This document shows positions 10,046 to 22,619 of a stretch of DNA of 64,000 nucleotides, piece by piece; positions within the stretch are counted from its first letter, which is position 1, and every line of letters starts with the position of its first letter. Location: NCBI RefSeq assembly GCF_020360975.1, contig NW_025408675.1, positions 2,108,001 through 2,172,000 of the forward strand, given 5' to 3'. The notes beneath the pieces were generated by a model. It made no database searches. It was not told where the DNA came from and worked only from the letters and a program-made list of their open reading frames with translations. This stretch comes from Hirsutella rhossiliensis (taxonomy: Eukaryota > Ascomycota > Sordariomycetes > Hypocreales > Ophiocordycipitaceae). Position numbers and translations under genes: made by a program.

Positions 10046-10302
10046 TATAAGAGCGCTACTAAGAGGTATAGGTTAATAAAGCACTTAGGTATATAGTACT
10101 AATATATTAATAAGGTATTAGTAGGGAATCGTACTTACCTTACTCGTAAGTTATATACTACTTACTACTTTAACTAAAGAGGAGAAATCCCTTTTCTTAT
10201 AAGCTTTAGTCTTACGATAAGGAGAATATTATATATATAGTATAGTACCTCTAGCTATCTCTACTACCTAACTAATTATACTATAATATATATTCCCTTA
10301 TA
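10046..10302 (+). repeat. Gypsy-1a 5' LTR (257 bp)
   Basis: Starts TATAAGAGCGCTACTA and ends CCCTTATA; same length and order as the LTRs at 16820, 24369, 14826 and 62178. The TA...TA ends are the expected RIP product of canonical TG...CA termini. Confidence 0.85.
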
Positions 10303-10427
10303 ATTTCTAAAGCTTCTTTTTTTAGTTACTTAGTAGAGATAGCTATTTAGAGAAGACTATATAACGCTCTTATAGCGCGATATAGTAGTTAACTAATCGA
10401 GGCCTCTTTATTATATATATTAAGTAT

Positions 10428-10803
10428 TTTAATAGGGACGAGGGCATATACCTAAAGCACGTATAGTATATAGCTAAGGATTAATAGAGTAATTAACTAC
10501 GTAATTATTTAATTATTAGTCCTATATATAGCTCTAATAGTCTTAGGTTATTAATATAAGTCTTAGAGATTTCTTTACTCTATACCTCTTTATCTCTACT
10601 AAAGTCGTATAACTAGCGGCCTTTACTTTAAAGGGGAAAAATAAAAAATTTAAATTAACTTTTATTAAGGAAGATTCCTAATTAGATAATTAAGGTCTTT
10701 ATAAAGCCTTTAAGTATACTTAAAAGGAAGTTAGATAGGGAGTGCTAAGGGTCTTATCCCTTTAATAGGCTAATATTTATAGGGGTACGATCTTACCTAT
10801 TAA
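10428..10803. mobile_element. 376-bp small insertion with short TIRs
   Basis: Absent from the matching site in Gypsy-1c (17190-17205). It is flanked by AGTAT (10423-10427 and 10804-10808) and has short inverted ends TTTAATAGG / CCTATTAA. No coding capacity seen; family unknown. Confidence 0.65.
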
Positions 10804-10862
10804 AGTATCTACTTAAGAGATAAAGAATAAAAAGATATATACTTAAAATAGACCCTTACTAT

Positions 10863-10935
10863 TATTGCGTACTCTATATACGTTAATTAACGCTATCGTT
10901 TATATCTAATATACGGCTATATCTTTTTCGTAATA
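10863..10935 (+). mobile_element. 73-bp fragment of the SINE-like repeat
   Basis: Flanked by ACTAT on both sides (10858-10862, 10936-10940) and absent from Gypsy-1c. It matches the last ~75 bp of the 399-bp element at 27852-28250 (CGTTAATTAACGCTAT, GGCTATATCTTTTTCGTAATA order), so it looks like a 5'-truncated copy. Confidence 0.6.
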
Positions 10936-12165
10936 ACTATAGATAGTATTATAACTATATTAAAGATATCGCTACTTATAAATATAAGATAACTATCTTA
11001 TAAGGAAAAGCTTATAGCTTTATAAGCGCGTATTAAGGAGCTAGAGGAAATAAAACTCTTATAAAATCGTATTATATAATTAAAGGAGGAACTTACTAAA
11101 CGCGCTAGTACTATCGCTATCCGTTTAAGAAAGCATCGATAGTCCTACTCTCTTAAATCGGATAATAGTTATAGTAGTAAGGTTAAGATTAAAAATATCG
11201 CTTAATTATCTTAACCTACTAAAATATAGAAATAACTAAACTAGACTTACGATTTAAAGGACGCCTTTAAGGTAGCGCTTAAACGTTTTTATCGCGATAA
11301 AATAAAGATCCTTTATATAGTAGATTATATATATAGCGACTATAAAGCGAGATAGCGTTAATACCTTAAAGAATAAACGCCGATTAACTAAACTAAATAT
11401 AATATAGATTAAGTATACTTTAAAGAATAAATACTTATCTTAATTAAGGATACTATAAATAAGGTAATATTATTAGCGATATAATTAAAAGAGGCTTACT
11501 AATAAGAAAGCTAGTCCCTTTTAAAGTTTAGCTTATACCTTAACTCCTTAAAAAAGTATTTTAAACGCTTATTAAAAAAGGTATATACTCTTATATTTTT
11601 TACTAAGCTAAAGCTATAACTTTAAGACTAAACTAACCTTTATTTAATACCTATTTATACCTATTAATAGGAAGAGCTTATATAAGTCGCTTAATAATAT
11701 TAAGATATAATTATTAATAAGAAGTAATATACTAATACTACTTTTACCTTTAAAGGAACTAAGAATAAAAATAGTATTATACCTTAAGGTAGTATATATA
11801 AAGGGAGGAATTAAAGAGGCTAATAAGCTAGCGATATACTTATTAAGGGCTAAACTAAGGGATATTATTAAGGAAAAGGATCTTTTACTTAATTAAGAAT
11901 TATATATTTCTAATATAATAAGCTAGGATATATATCTATAAAATATATTAATTCTTTAAAAGTAGAGACCTTAATAAAGACTCTTAAACTTAATACTATA
12001 AAATAAAGAAAAGGTAAGATATTAAGGTAAACGCCTCTCTTTTAATAAACTTAATACTTATAAGATAGTTACTTAAAACTCTTATAATAATATTAAGGTA
12101 AAACCTTACTAAAGTCCCTATATACTTAAATACTTATAGTACTATTAACCTTATAGATATATACT

Positions 12166-12933
12166 ACCCTTATAGTATAGTAGTTATATACCTAGGAAGC
12201 TTATTAGCTATAATACTAAAGTTAGTTTAAATCTAGCTAAGGGTATAATTAATTTTTAGTTAGACTAGTAAACTACGCTAACCTACTTATTAATTAGCTA
12301 CTTAGCGCCTTTAAAAGCGCTTATAAATATACTAGTAGTCTAGCCCTACTATAAGTAGGCCGGCCTAGACCTTACTTACTTAGACCTAGTAACGAATTCG
12401 TTAAGACCTCCCTTTAACCCCGGTCTAGGCCCCCTAACTAGGAAAATAAAAACCTAGGGCCGATATTAGTAACTTAATAAGTATAGCGCGAAGCCGGTAT
12501 AATAACCTAACTACTAGACTAGCTAAAGGCTAGTATTAATAAAAAATAGCCCGCTAAGCCTTATAGTAGAAAAATAAGGTAGAGCCTAAGAAGATATCGT
12601 TATAAGATAAGGTCGGAGATAATTATATAATTAACTATTAACTATTAACTAAAATCGCTTATACTACCGATTAACGCTATATACCCTATATATATAAAAG
12701 AGTTACTTTCTAAGGTTACTTTATAGTAGGGCTAATACGATTCTAACTAACTATAACGATACCTAAGATAGCCGGCGTAAGATTCCTATATATTATAACC
12801 GCGACTTAGTATAAGGGCGGACTAGCTATAAAAAAAGGGAGGGTTTTCTTTTAAGTACTTTAGTTTTTCCCTTTTATTTAACGCTAAAGTTCTAGATACC
12901 TTTAAATAGGTTACTAGTATAACCTTAAAAAAA
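12166..12933 (+). mobile_element. 768-bp A-tailed retroposon sharing the LINE 3' tail
   Basis: Flanked by a perfect 14-bp duplication TATAGATATATACT (12152-12165, 12934-12947) and ends in TTAAAAAAA. The last ~160 bp (from AGCCGGCGTAAGATTCCTAT, with GGGAGGGTTTTC, CTAGTTTTTCCC and AAAGTTCTAGATACC) match the 3' end of the full LINE at about 47050-47200. Upstream of that the two differ, so it is either a diverged truncated LINE or a non-autonomous element that borrows the LINE tail. Confidence 0.7.
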
Positions 12934-13360
12934 TATAGATATATACTTTACTTAATAGTAGGGACTACTATAAGTAGCGCTATTATACCCTAAGTTATTA
13001 AGGCTTAGTAATAGTAAGGTAAGGGAGTATAAAGTATAGTTAATACTACTTTAAATAATAAATATAAAAGGCACTAAAAAGATAATTACTTATTTTTATA
13101 TTAGTACTAGTAAGTTAATATTAAACGATTAAGTACTAATCTTTTTATTAACTACTACCTTAAAAGATAAATATATTTATATTATCTTATAGAAATAATA
13201 GTAATAGTTTAAGTATTAACTAAGTAGCGAAACCTTATAAAACCCTTATAGATTCCGTTAGGAATATAAAAATAAGGTAAGGGTATATATAATAGCGCTT
13301 AATCTTAAGCTAATCTTACTACTAGATAAAGATAAAGATAAAGGGATTTTATAGGAAGAA

Positions 13361-14825
13361 TTCTTATAAAGAGAGATATAAGAAGTATATATAAAATATA
13401 TAAAAGTAGAATTAAAAGTAAGGGGTTAGATAAGTAAGGTAGAGATATTTAATTTTTATAGGAGTAATAATTAAAGTAAGGAAGTAATTATTATATATTT
13501 TTTATCCTTTTTCTTTCCTTTATTTAACGCCCTTTTTTATATATATTTAGTATTTTAATTAATAAAGAAGATCCTACTTAAAGAAGCTATTAATATCCTC
13601 TTAAATACTAAGCTTTTTACTAGTTTTTCCCCTCCTTTCTAGCCGTTACTAATATATCCGTTTTATCTCTTACTACCTTTATAAGAAGCTATCGCTACTT
13701 TTACCTCCCCTTATACCCCTACCTTCTTTTCTATACTTCTTTTTAGCTCCTTCTTCCTTTTTTTATACTAAGTATTTTTAGCTTTCTTAGTCCCTCTTAC
13801 TAAGGGATATCTCTAAGAACTATAAAATTAAGCTACGCTTCGCGATATACCCCCTTAGCTATAGCCTACCCTTATAGTAAGGGCATAGCTAATATAGCTT
13901 TAGGCTAGTTAGTATATAAAGGAGGTTCTTAGCTCTATACTTATCCCTTTACTTAAGGAAAGCAAGGACCCTTTTAGGTCCCTAAGCTCTTTTAGACCTA
14001 CTTTAAGGAATAAGGGCCTAAAAAAGGGAAAGTCTTATAAGAAAGGGGGCCTTCTTAAAAGGGAGAAACCTAGTTAAAATAAAGGGCCCTTTAAAGGGAA
14101 AACCTTTTCCTTTTCTTTAGCTATAGATATTACCTTCTTATATAGGCTATTAGCTCCTCTTATAGACTCTTAAGGCGGGCCTCTAAGGATAGCTTCTTAC
14201 GGACGTTTTCTAGCTTAATTTACTATAAAAAGATAGCTAGCTTTTACTTTAGTAAGGGCTTTATAAGACCGTTTACTTTTATTAATACTATTAAAACCTA
14301 ATAGATAGAAATAAGTCCCCTTTAAACCTCTTAGTATAACTAATACTAGTATATATCGATATACTATAGCTAGGTTAATAGCTTTACGTTTTCTATTAAA
14401 ATTCGTATAGTCTATATATTATTATATTTTATAGATAATAAGGTTAGAATTTAAAGTTATAGAGATATTAATAGCTAGCTAAGGAAAATAGCTTCCTTTA
14501 AAGCTTTTAAAAGAGCTAGTAGCTTTACCTTTATACTTAAAGTTATAACGGTAGCTTACTTTAAAGCTTTCTAAGTAATAGTTCCTTTAAAAAGGGATAT
14601 AATATACCCTTATAAGCTCTTTCTATCTAAGGAATTATCTATAAAAGATAAATTACTTAAATAAAAAAAGATTTCGGTAGCTAGTTTCCTTCCTTACCTT
14701 CCTAAGCGTAGACTATATTATCTCGTTAAATAATAATAAAGGATAGTTCGGTCTATTACTTCTTAATACCTAGGGATAGGATTCTAGTTATACTTAGCTA
14801 GCTATAAAACTATAAAAAAATATCC
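13361..14825 (+). pseudogene. Unidentified broken coding element (transposon-like)
   Basis: This stretch replaces the expected continuation of Gypsy-1a. From about 13620 to 14500 one plus-strand frame reads like decayed protein, with stops mostly TAG where Trp or Gln is plausible (for example IDITFLYRLLAPLIDS then a stop, and later FTIKR then a stop). Highly basic blocks such as KKGKVL occur. No RT, integrase, transposase or zinc-knuckle motif is recognised. The right end is cut by the Gypsy-1b LTR. Function unknown. Confidence 0.4.
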
Positions 14826-15082
14826 TATAAAGGAATATATATTATAGTATAATTAGTTAGGTAGTAAAGATAGCTAGAAGTACTATACTATATATATTAT
14901 ATTTTCTTTATTATAAGACTAAAGCTTATAAAAAGGGGGATTTCTCTTCTTTTATTAAAGTAATAAGTAGTTTATAATATATAAGCGAAGTAAGTATAAT
15001 TCCCTACTAGTACTTTACCGATATATTAGTACTATATACCTAAGTACTTTATTAGCCTATACCTCTTAATAGCGCTCTTATA
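14826..15082 (-). repeat. Gypsy-1b 3' LTR
   Basis: 257 bp, reverse complement of the LTR at 16820-17076. The adjacent TTATCTCCC on its right is the complement of the polypurine tract. Confidence 0.85.
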
Positions 15083-16819
15083 ATTATCTCCCTTTTTATA
15101 TAAACGTCTTAGCTATATCTTTAATATATATTACTTTTACTATACTAAATATATTTAGTTAGAAAGAAAGGTAGTTTTAATTATATATCGCGCGTATATA
15201 CTTATATAAGTATATATTAGTCTATACTTTATAACCTTAATAGTTATTATACTAGTAGTTACTACTAAGTAACTATTATAATATCGCTTATATATTAGCC
15301 GCGTAACGATAATATAAAGAGTATATATATATATCTCTTACTTCTTTTATTTTCTTTTCTTCTTTAACTCTTTTACTTATAATTACTATAGAGTTTTATA
15401 CTTTTTTTTATTAATCCCTTATACTTTTTTATATTACTTTTTATTAACTATTTAGTAATAATTATACCTTTTATACTAAAGAAGATAAAAAACTATAATA
15501 CTAATTTCCTATACTATATATAAGAGTAGGTAGCGGTAGGTTCGCCCTTAAAGTATAAGCGATTAGCTTAGAAGTCTTATAGTAATATTAGTTCCCCCTT
15601 AATAAAGAAAGCTAAGAAAGGTATAAGGGAATCCTAGTCTTAAAAGACTTTTAGTTTAAGACCTAATATTAAGAAAGGTTATACCCTTATTACCTTACTA
15701 AATACCTTAACTCTAACTACTAATAAGCTTACCTTTATAAGCTAGGAAACTTATAAGTTTATTACCCTTATTAGTAATACTAATACTAATAAGGAGATTA
15801 TACTTAAGCGCTCTTAAGTAAGTACCGATAACCTAGCTACTTTATCTTAATAGGGCGGCTCTAGCTAATAAGAGATTATTACTTAGGCTGCTCTTTAGAA
15901 TAAGTAAGCTAATATTAACGATAAGGCCTAGCTAAATAAAAGCTAAGATAATCTTAATACTTAGCTAAATAAGGGCTAAAATAATAATAATAGTAATAAT
16001 AAAAATAGCCGCGATTTAACTTTTTTTATTAATAAACCTAAGAATAGCGTTATTAAAGATAAGGGTACTTAGGCGGTAGTATAAGGCGGTCGCGCTCCTA
16101 TAAAAAAGGGTACTTAATTTAAGGCTAAAGCTTACTTAGTTAGGGCCTAAGGGGTTATCCCTTATAAGCTTTAGTATATATATTATTTTAGGATAGTCGT
16201 TAAAGAGTATAATATAACTAAGCTTAAGCTTATTAAGGTACTCTTAATTAGCTATATTTTTTTAGGGGTTTTCTTAACGCGCTATAAGTAGTACTATAAG
16301 TATACTATAACCTATAACTAAGTAAGTTTCCCCTTAACTTTAAATATTATAATTAATAAGCTAATCCTTTTTAAGGCTACTATTTTTATATTTAGTAACT
16401 AAGCTAATATAATTACTATTATTAAGTACTTATATAAGCTTAATAAGCTAAAGACTAGTAATAAGGATACTAAGGATAATAGCTTAAATATAAGTATACT
16501 TATTTTTAAGGAGGCTAATTAGCGCTATCTTACTATTATAGTATAGTATTTAGCTAAGGCTTTTAATACTACTAAGATAGCCTATTATAAGTCCTTTAAG
16601 ACTATAGGTATATAAAAGTTTACTATTATAAGTTTTATCTAACCTTTTTATTAGCGACCGCTTAATAATATATTAAGTTAAGTATACTAACTACTATATA
16701 TTAATTAATAAGCGCCGCGAGCTTATTATTTACCTTAACTTTATACCTTTATTTAATATTACTTATATAAGCCTAAAGTACTAGGCCTAGGAATCTTAGT
16801 TAAAACTCTACTTTATTAA
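15083..16819 (+). pseudogene. Gypsy-1b copy of the antisense ORF region
   Basis: Because Gypsy-1b is on the minus strand, its antisense reading frame runs on the plus strand here, from about 15440 to 16819. It aligns with 22620-24000 (minus) by eye without evident indels; differences look like C-to-T/G-to-A changes. It is interrupted at 16819 by Gypsy-1c. Confidence 0.6.
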
Positions 16820-17076
16820 TATAAGAGCGCTACTAAGAGGTACGGGCTAATAAAGCACTCGGGTACGTAGTACTAATATATCGGTAGGGTATCGGTAGGG
16901 AATCGTGCCTACCCCGCTCGTATATTATAGACTACTCGCTACTCCGACCGAAGAGGAAAAATCCCTCTTCTCGTAAGCTTTAGTCTTACTATAAGGAGAA
17001 TATAATATATATAGCGTAGTACCTCTAGCTATCTCTACTACCTAACTAATCGTACCGTAATACGTATTCCCTTATA
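16820..17076 (+). repeat. Gypsy-1c 5' LTR
   Basis: Starts TATAAGAGCGC and ends CCCTTATA; differs from the 3' LTR mainly by C/T and G/A changes. Confidence 0.88.
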
Positions 17077-20000
17077 ATTTCTAAAGCTTCCCTTTTTAGT
17101 TACCTAGTAGAGATAGCTACTTAAAGAAGACTACGTAACGCTCTTATAGCGCGACGTAGTAGTTAACTAGTCGAGGCCTTTTCGTTACGTATATCGAGTA
17201 TCTACTTAGGAGATAAAGAATAAGAAGATATATCCTTAGAATAGACCCCTACTATAGACGGCGTTATAACTATATCGAAGATATCGCTACTTATAGGCGT
17301 AAGATAACCGTCTTATAAGGAAAAGCTTATAGCCCTATAAGCGCGCGTTAAGGAGCTAGAGGAGACGAAACGCCTATAAGATCGCGTTATATAATTAAAG
17401 GAGGAAATTGCTAAACGCGCCGGTGCTATCGCTATCCGTTCGGGGAAGTATCGACGGTCCTACTCCCTTAAATCGGACGGCAATCGCGGTAGCGAGGTTA
17501 AGATTAAAAATATCGCTTAATTATCCTAACCTACTAATACATAGAAACGTCTAGACTAGACTTACGATCTAGAGGACGCCTTTAGGGCAGCGCCTAGACG
17601 CTTTCGTCGCGACGAAATAAAGATCCTTTACGCGGTAGATTATATATATAGCGACTATAAAGCGAGATAGCGCCGATACTTTAAAGAATAGACGCCGATT
17701 AACCGAACTAAATATAGTATAGATTAGGTATACTTTAAGGAATAGATACTTATCTTAATTAAGGATACTACGAATAGGGAGATACTATTAGCGATATAAT
17801 TAGAGGAGGCTCGCTAATAAGAAGGCTAGTCCCTCTTAGAGTTTAGCTTATACCTTAACTCCTTAGAGAGGTATTTCGAACGCCTATCGGAAAAGGCGCG
17901 TGCTCTTACGTTTTTCGCTAAGCTAGAGCTATAACTTCGGGACTAAATTAACCTTTATTCGATACCTATCTATACCTATTAACGGGAAGAGCTTATATAA
18001 GTCGCCTAATAATATTAGGATACTACTATTAATAAGAGGCGACGTACTAATACTACTTCTACCCTTAGAGGAACTAAGAATAGAAGTAGTACTATACCCT
18101 AAGGCGGTATATATAGGGGAAGGAATTAGAGAGGCTAATAAGCTAGGCCGAATTATTAAGGAAATACTACCGATTCGACTAATAACTAGTAAGCTAGCGA
18201 TATACTTATTAGGGGCCGAACTAAGGGACGTTATTAAGGAAGAGGATCTTTTACTTAATCGGGAATTATATATTTCTAATATAATAAGCTAGGATACCTA
18301 TCTACGGAATATACTAATTCTCTAAAGGTAGAAACCCTAGTAAAGACTCTTAAACTTAATACCGTAAAATAGGGAAAAAGTAAGATATTAGGGTAAACGC
18401 CTCTCCCTTAGTAAACTTAATACCTATAGGATAGTTACTTAAAACTCCTATAACGATATTAAAGCGAAACCCTACTAAAGTCCCTATATACTTAGATACT
18501 TATAGTACCGTTAACTTCGTAAATATATACTTTACCTAATAGTAGGGATTGCTATAAGTAGCGCTATTATACCCTAAGTTATTAGGGCTTAATAATAGTA
18601 AGGTAAGGGAGTATAGAGTATAGTTAGTGCCGCTCTAAATAATAGATATAAGGGGCACTAAAAAGATAATTACTTATTTTTATATCGGTACTAATAAGTT
18701 AACGCTAAACGATTAGGTACTAATCCTTTTATTAGTTACTACCTTAGAGGATAAACGTATCTATATTATCTTATAGAAACGATAGTAGTAGTTTAAGCAT
18801 TAACTAAGTAGCGAAACCCTATAGAATCCCTATAGATTCCTTTAAGAATATAAGAATAAAGTAAGGGTATATATAATAGCGCTTAATCCTAAGCTAATCC
18901 CGCTACTAGATAAAGATAAAGATAAAGGGATTCTATAAGAAGAATAGGCCGAAATCCTACTAACTCTTTACCGGTTTAAAGATACCTTCTCGGCTAATAA
19001 ATCCGATTTATTACTAGCTAAAAAGGGAATAGATTACTTAATTAATTTAATCTTTAATATAGAACCTCCTTATAGACCAATTTACCCTCTATTATAAAGG
19101 GAACTCTAAGTATTACGCGACTAGATCTAAGACGCGATAAAAAGGAAAATAATCTAGGAGTTAAAGAGCCTAGCTAGGGCGCCTATCCTTTTCGTTTTAA
19201 AAAAGGATAGTACCTTACGGCTATATATAGACTACTAAGGACTTAACCGGGTTATATAAAAAAATCGGTACCCTTTACCCTTTATTTCGGAGATTATTAA
19301 CCGCTATTAAGGAGCTAAGTATTTTTCTAAGATTAATATACGGAATACGTATTAACGTATTTAAATTTAGGAAGGAGATAAATAGAAGACCGCTTTCTAA
19401 ACGCGTTATAGATATTTCGAATACCTAGTAATACCCTTTAAACTTATTAATATACTAGCTACGTTTTAGAGCTATATCTATTAAGCGCTCGAGGGGCTCG
19501 TAGATATAATCTATATAGTTTACCTTAACGATATCCTTATATACTCTAAAATAAGAGAAGAATATACTAAATACTTAGGATAAGTAATAGAAAGGCTAAG
19601 GGCTATAGAGCTCTATATAAAACTATCGAAGTATATCTTCTATTAATAGTTAGTCGAGTTCCTTAGGTTTATATTATCTATCGATAGGGTATCGATAGAC
19701 CCTCGATAGGTAGAGGCAATAGCCTAATAGCCTAAACCTATAACCTACTATAATATTTAGGTTTTCCTTAGGTTCTATAATTTTTACCGACGATTTATAT
19801 ATAGGTACTTAGGAGTTATAGCGCCCCTAACTATATTATTAAAGGGGAGTAAGAATAGGAAGAAGCTAGGAAGTATAGAGCTAAACCTTACTAAAAGGGC
19901 AGCGTTTTAGGCTCTTAAGGATGCTTTTTAAGGAGCCCTACTCCTCCGATATTACGATCTAGAAAAACGTATTTATATCGAAATAGATATATCGTAATTC

Positions 20001-22140
20001 GCGATAGTAGGGATTATCTCTTAACCCGATAACGAAGGGCGTTATTATCCGATCGTATTTTAGTTAAGGAAGTTTATTAAAGCCGAACTTAATTATAGTA
20101 TTTTAGACTAAGAACTCTTTACTATTATTAAGTTATTTAAATACTAGCGATATTATATTAAAGGGGTAGCGTATAAAGTAAAGGTATTATCGGACTACTA
20201 TAACCTCTAGACGTTTATATACTAGACCTCCCTAAATAAGAGGTAAGTAAGATAGTATATATATTTAGTACTATTCGACTTTACGATTAAGCATTATATA
20301 GGTAAATCTAACCTAGCGGACGCGCTATCGAGAATGCTTAGATATAAGGGCGAGAAGCCCCTATCTACGGAACTATTACCGGAGCTATAAGCGAAGCTAG
20401 CTACTATTAACACCGTATTTATATAGAGAAATAATAAGGCGTTTTTATAGGTAAAGAGATACTTAACCTTAAGTTAATATAAGCGTAGTAAAGTGCCTTT
20501 ATATAAAGAAAATATAAGCTTATCTATAGTAAAACTATAATAATTTAGGCGCGAGACCTAAATAATTAGCCGATTAAGCTAAAGAGAAAGCTAGTTATAA
20601 ATAGTTACTCTTAAGGAAGACCGCTAAAGAAGCGGCCTACTATATAAAGGTTTATATAGTAGAAGTTCTAGAACTATTACTAGAGTTACTAAAACGTACT
20701 TAGTCGGTTAATATAGCGATTAATAGGCTAAAGGAGACTAAAGACTTCTCGAAAAGAAAGGGTTTCTAGTTAGTACGCCTAGATAGACTACTACTATAGA
20801 AAGGTCGTATCGTAGTGCCTCTAAAAGCAGCCTTACAGTAAGAGCTAATATAGCTCTTCTATAACGATCTATTAGTAAGATACTTTAGCTCCCGATATAC
20901 TAGTAAACTACTAGCGAGGAACTTTTACTAAAATAGAATAACAAAAGACGTAAATAAATACGTCTAGTTATACTTAGTATATTAAGGTATAGTATCTAAG
21001 AGGTATCGCCCCTATAGTACTATATAATCGTTACTATATCCTATACGACTATAGGAAGAATTATTAATAGACTTTACTATAGGTCTGCCTAAAGTATAGT
21101 ATAATAAATAAGACGTTAATACGATCTTAGTAATTATAGACCGATATACTAAGTATTGCCTTTTCTTTCCTATCTCTAAGATAATAATAGCCCTAGAGCT
21201 AGTAGAATTATTCTATTACTAAGTTAAATTAGTATATAGACCTCTAAAAGGCATTATCTTAGATAGAGGGTCCCTATTTATAAGTAAGTTCTAGTTAGAT
21301 CTTTATTTTATCTTATAAGTAAAACGTAGGCTATCGATAGTATTTTACCTATAAACTAATAGGTAAACGGAACGAATAAACTAAGCTATATAGTACTACT
21401 TAAGATACTTTACTAACTTAGAATAAACTAACTAAGCGTTACTCCTATATATTACTTAATTTATATATAATAATATAAAGAACGCGATAACTAGGTTATT
21501 ACCTAATAAAGCGTTAATAGGTTATTAACTAAACTTCTATATTAATACTAAGGACGATATTATTTAGAGGGGGGTACTTAAAGTAAGAGTAAGAGTTACT
21601 AGGCTATAAGAGCTATAAAAGAGGCTTAAGGAATACTAAGGAAAGGCTATTAAATCGTAAGCAAAATACTACGATTTAAGGCACTAACCGCTTATACTAA
21701 AAGTAGGAGACCTTATAGTATTATCGATAAAGAACTTACGCCTTAAGGACGAAAAAAGAAAACTCTTACCTAAGTATATTAGACCGTTTCGGGTCCTATA
21801 AGCTATTAGAAAGTAAGTATATTATCTTATACTCCCTAAGAAGTACTTATACCTTTATAACGTTTTCTATATTAGTCTCTTAGAGCTATAGAAGGAGCGT
21901 AAAGGCACCTATAAAGATAGCGAAACCCTACTAATACTAGACTTAGAGAACGACGAAGGCGAATAGGAAGTCTAAGAGATTAAAGACCGAAAGAGATCTA
22001 AGGGCGATACCTTTTTCCTTATTAAATAGAAAAGATAGCTAGCTAAGTATAATTAATAGGTTAAGGCTAAAGATATAGTAAATAGCTAAGACCTTATTAA
22101 AGAATATACTGCTCGCTTAACCGGGAAAAAGAGGCATAAG
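17077..22140 (+). pseudogene. Gypsy-1c gag-pol remnant with chromodomain
   Basis: Gag: a coiled-coil-like stretch at about 17335-17430 (KELEETKRL, LKEEIAKRAG), then a helical region to about 18120. Pol: RT from about 18960, with the YxDD box at 19521-19532 now reading YLND; RNase H around 19960-20300 (EIDISQFAIVGIIS); the zinc-binding and core parts of integrase about 20650-21600. A chromodomain-like C-terminus lies at about 21950-22110 (EVQEIKDRKRSKGDTFFLIK). Stops are TAG or TAA in place of Trp or Gln, as RIP produces. No functional protein can be made. Chromodomains in this position define chromoviruses and are thought to guide insertion to heterochromatin. Confidence 0.75.
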
Positions 22141-22619
22141 ACTAAGTAAGGTAAGGAAACCTATTAGCGTAGGGAGACGCTACTAAATCGGTAACGAATC
22201 CCTACTAAATCGCTACCGACTCGTTAACGTATCGGTATACCTAAACGTCTTATAACTATATATAAAATAGTAAAATAGGAGAATAGGGAAAACTATCTAT
22301 ACTACCTATTAAATATTATTAAGGAAAATAAAACTAAACTATAACTCTATTAAGGCCCTAACGATAAAGAAGAGAAGGATAGTTATAGCTAAATAAAAGA
22401 AAGATAAGACCTATCTATTACTTCCGACTACCCCTCTTCTTTGCCGGCGTAGCGGGAACTAACTAAGGCGCCCCCTCTACTATACCGAATACCTCTAGAA
22501 ATACCGGAACTACCCTATCCTCCGCTCCTTCCTTATCCTCTACGTCGAGATCTATCTCTATTAGCATAGCACTTACCTTAGCCTTAGTAAATAGTAAGGC
22601 GTATTATTATAAAGTATAG

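Larger units (their letters stand above)
10046..13360 (+). mobile_element. Gypsy-1a: 5' LTR, gag and start of pol, truncated, with three insertions
   Basis: The 5' LTR (10046-10302) is followed by gag sequence collinear with Gypsy-1c up to the pre-RT region (GATAAAGATAAAGGGATT at about 13331-13348). The copy breaks at 13360, where Gypsy-1c continues into its RT, and no 3' LTR in this orientation is seen. Three insertions interrupt it: 10428-10803, 10863-10935 and 12166-12933. It lacks about 47 bp present in Gypsy-1c near 18140-18195, probably lost between short direct repeats (AATAAGCTAG). All reading frames are broken by TAG/TAA stops. Confidence 0.75.

Noticed and set aside
10428..10803. 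Solo LTR
   Set aside because: The ends TTTAATAGG/CCTATTAA are not TG...CA or its RIP form TA...TA, and no matching full element is seen.
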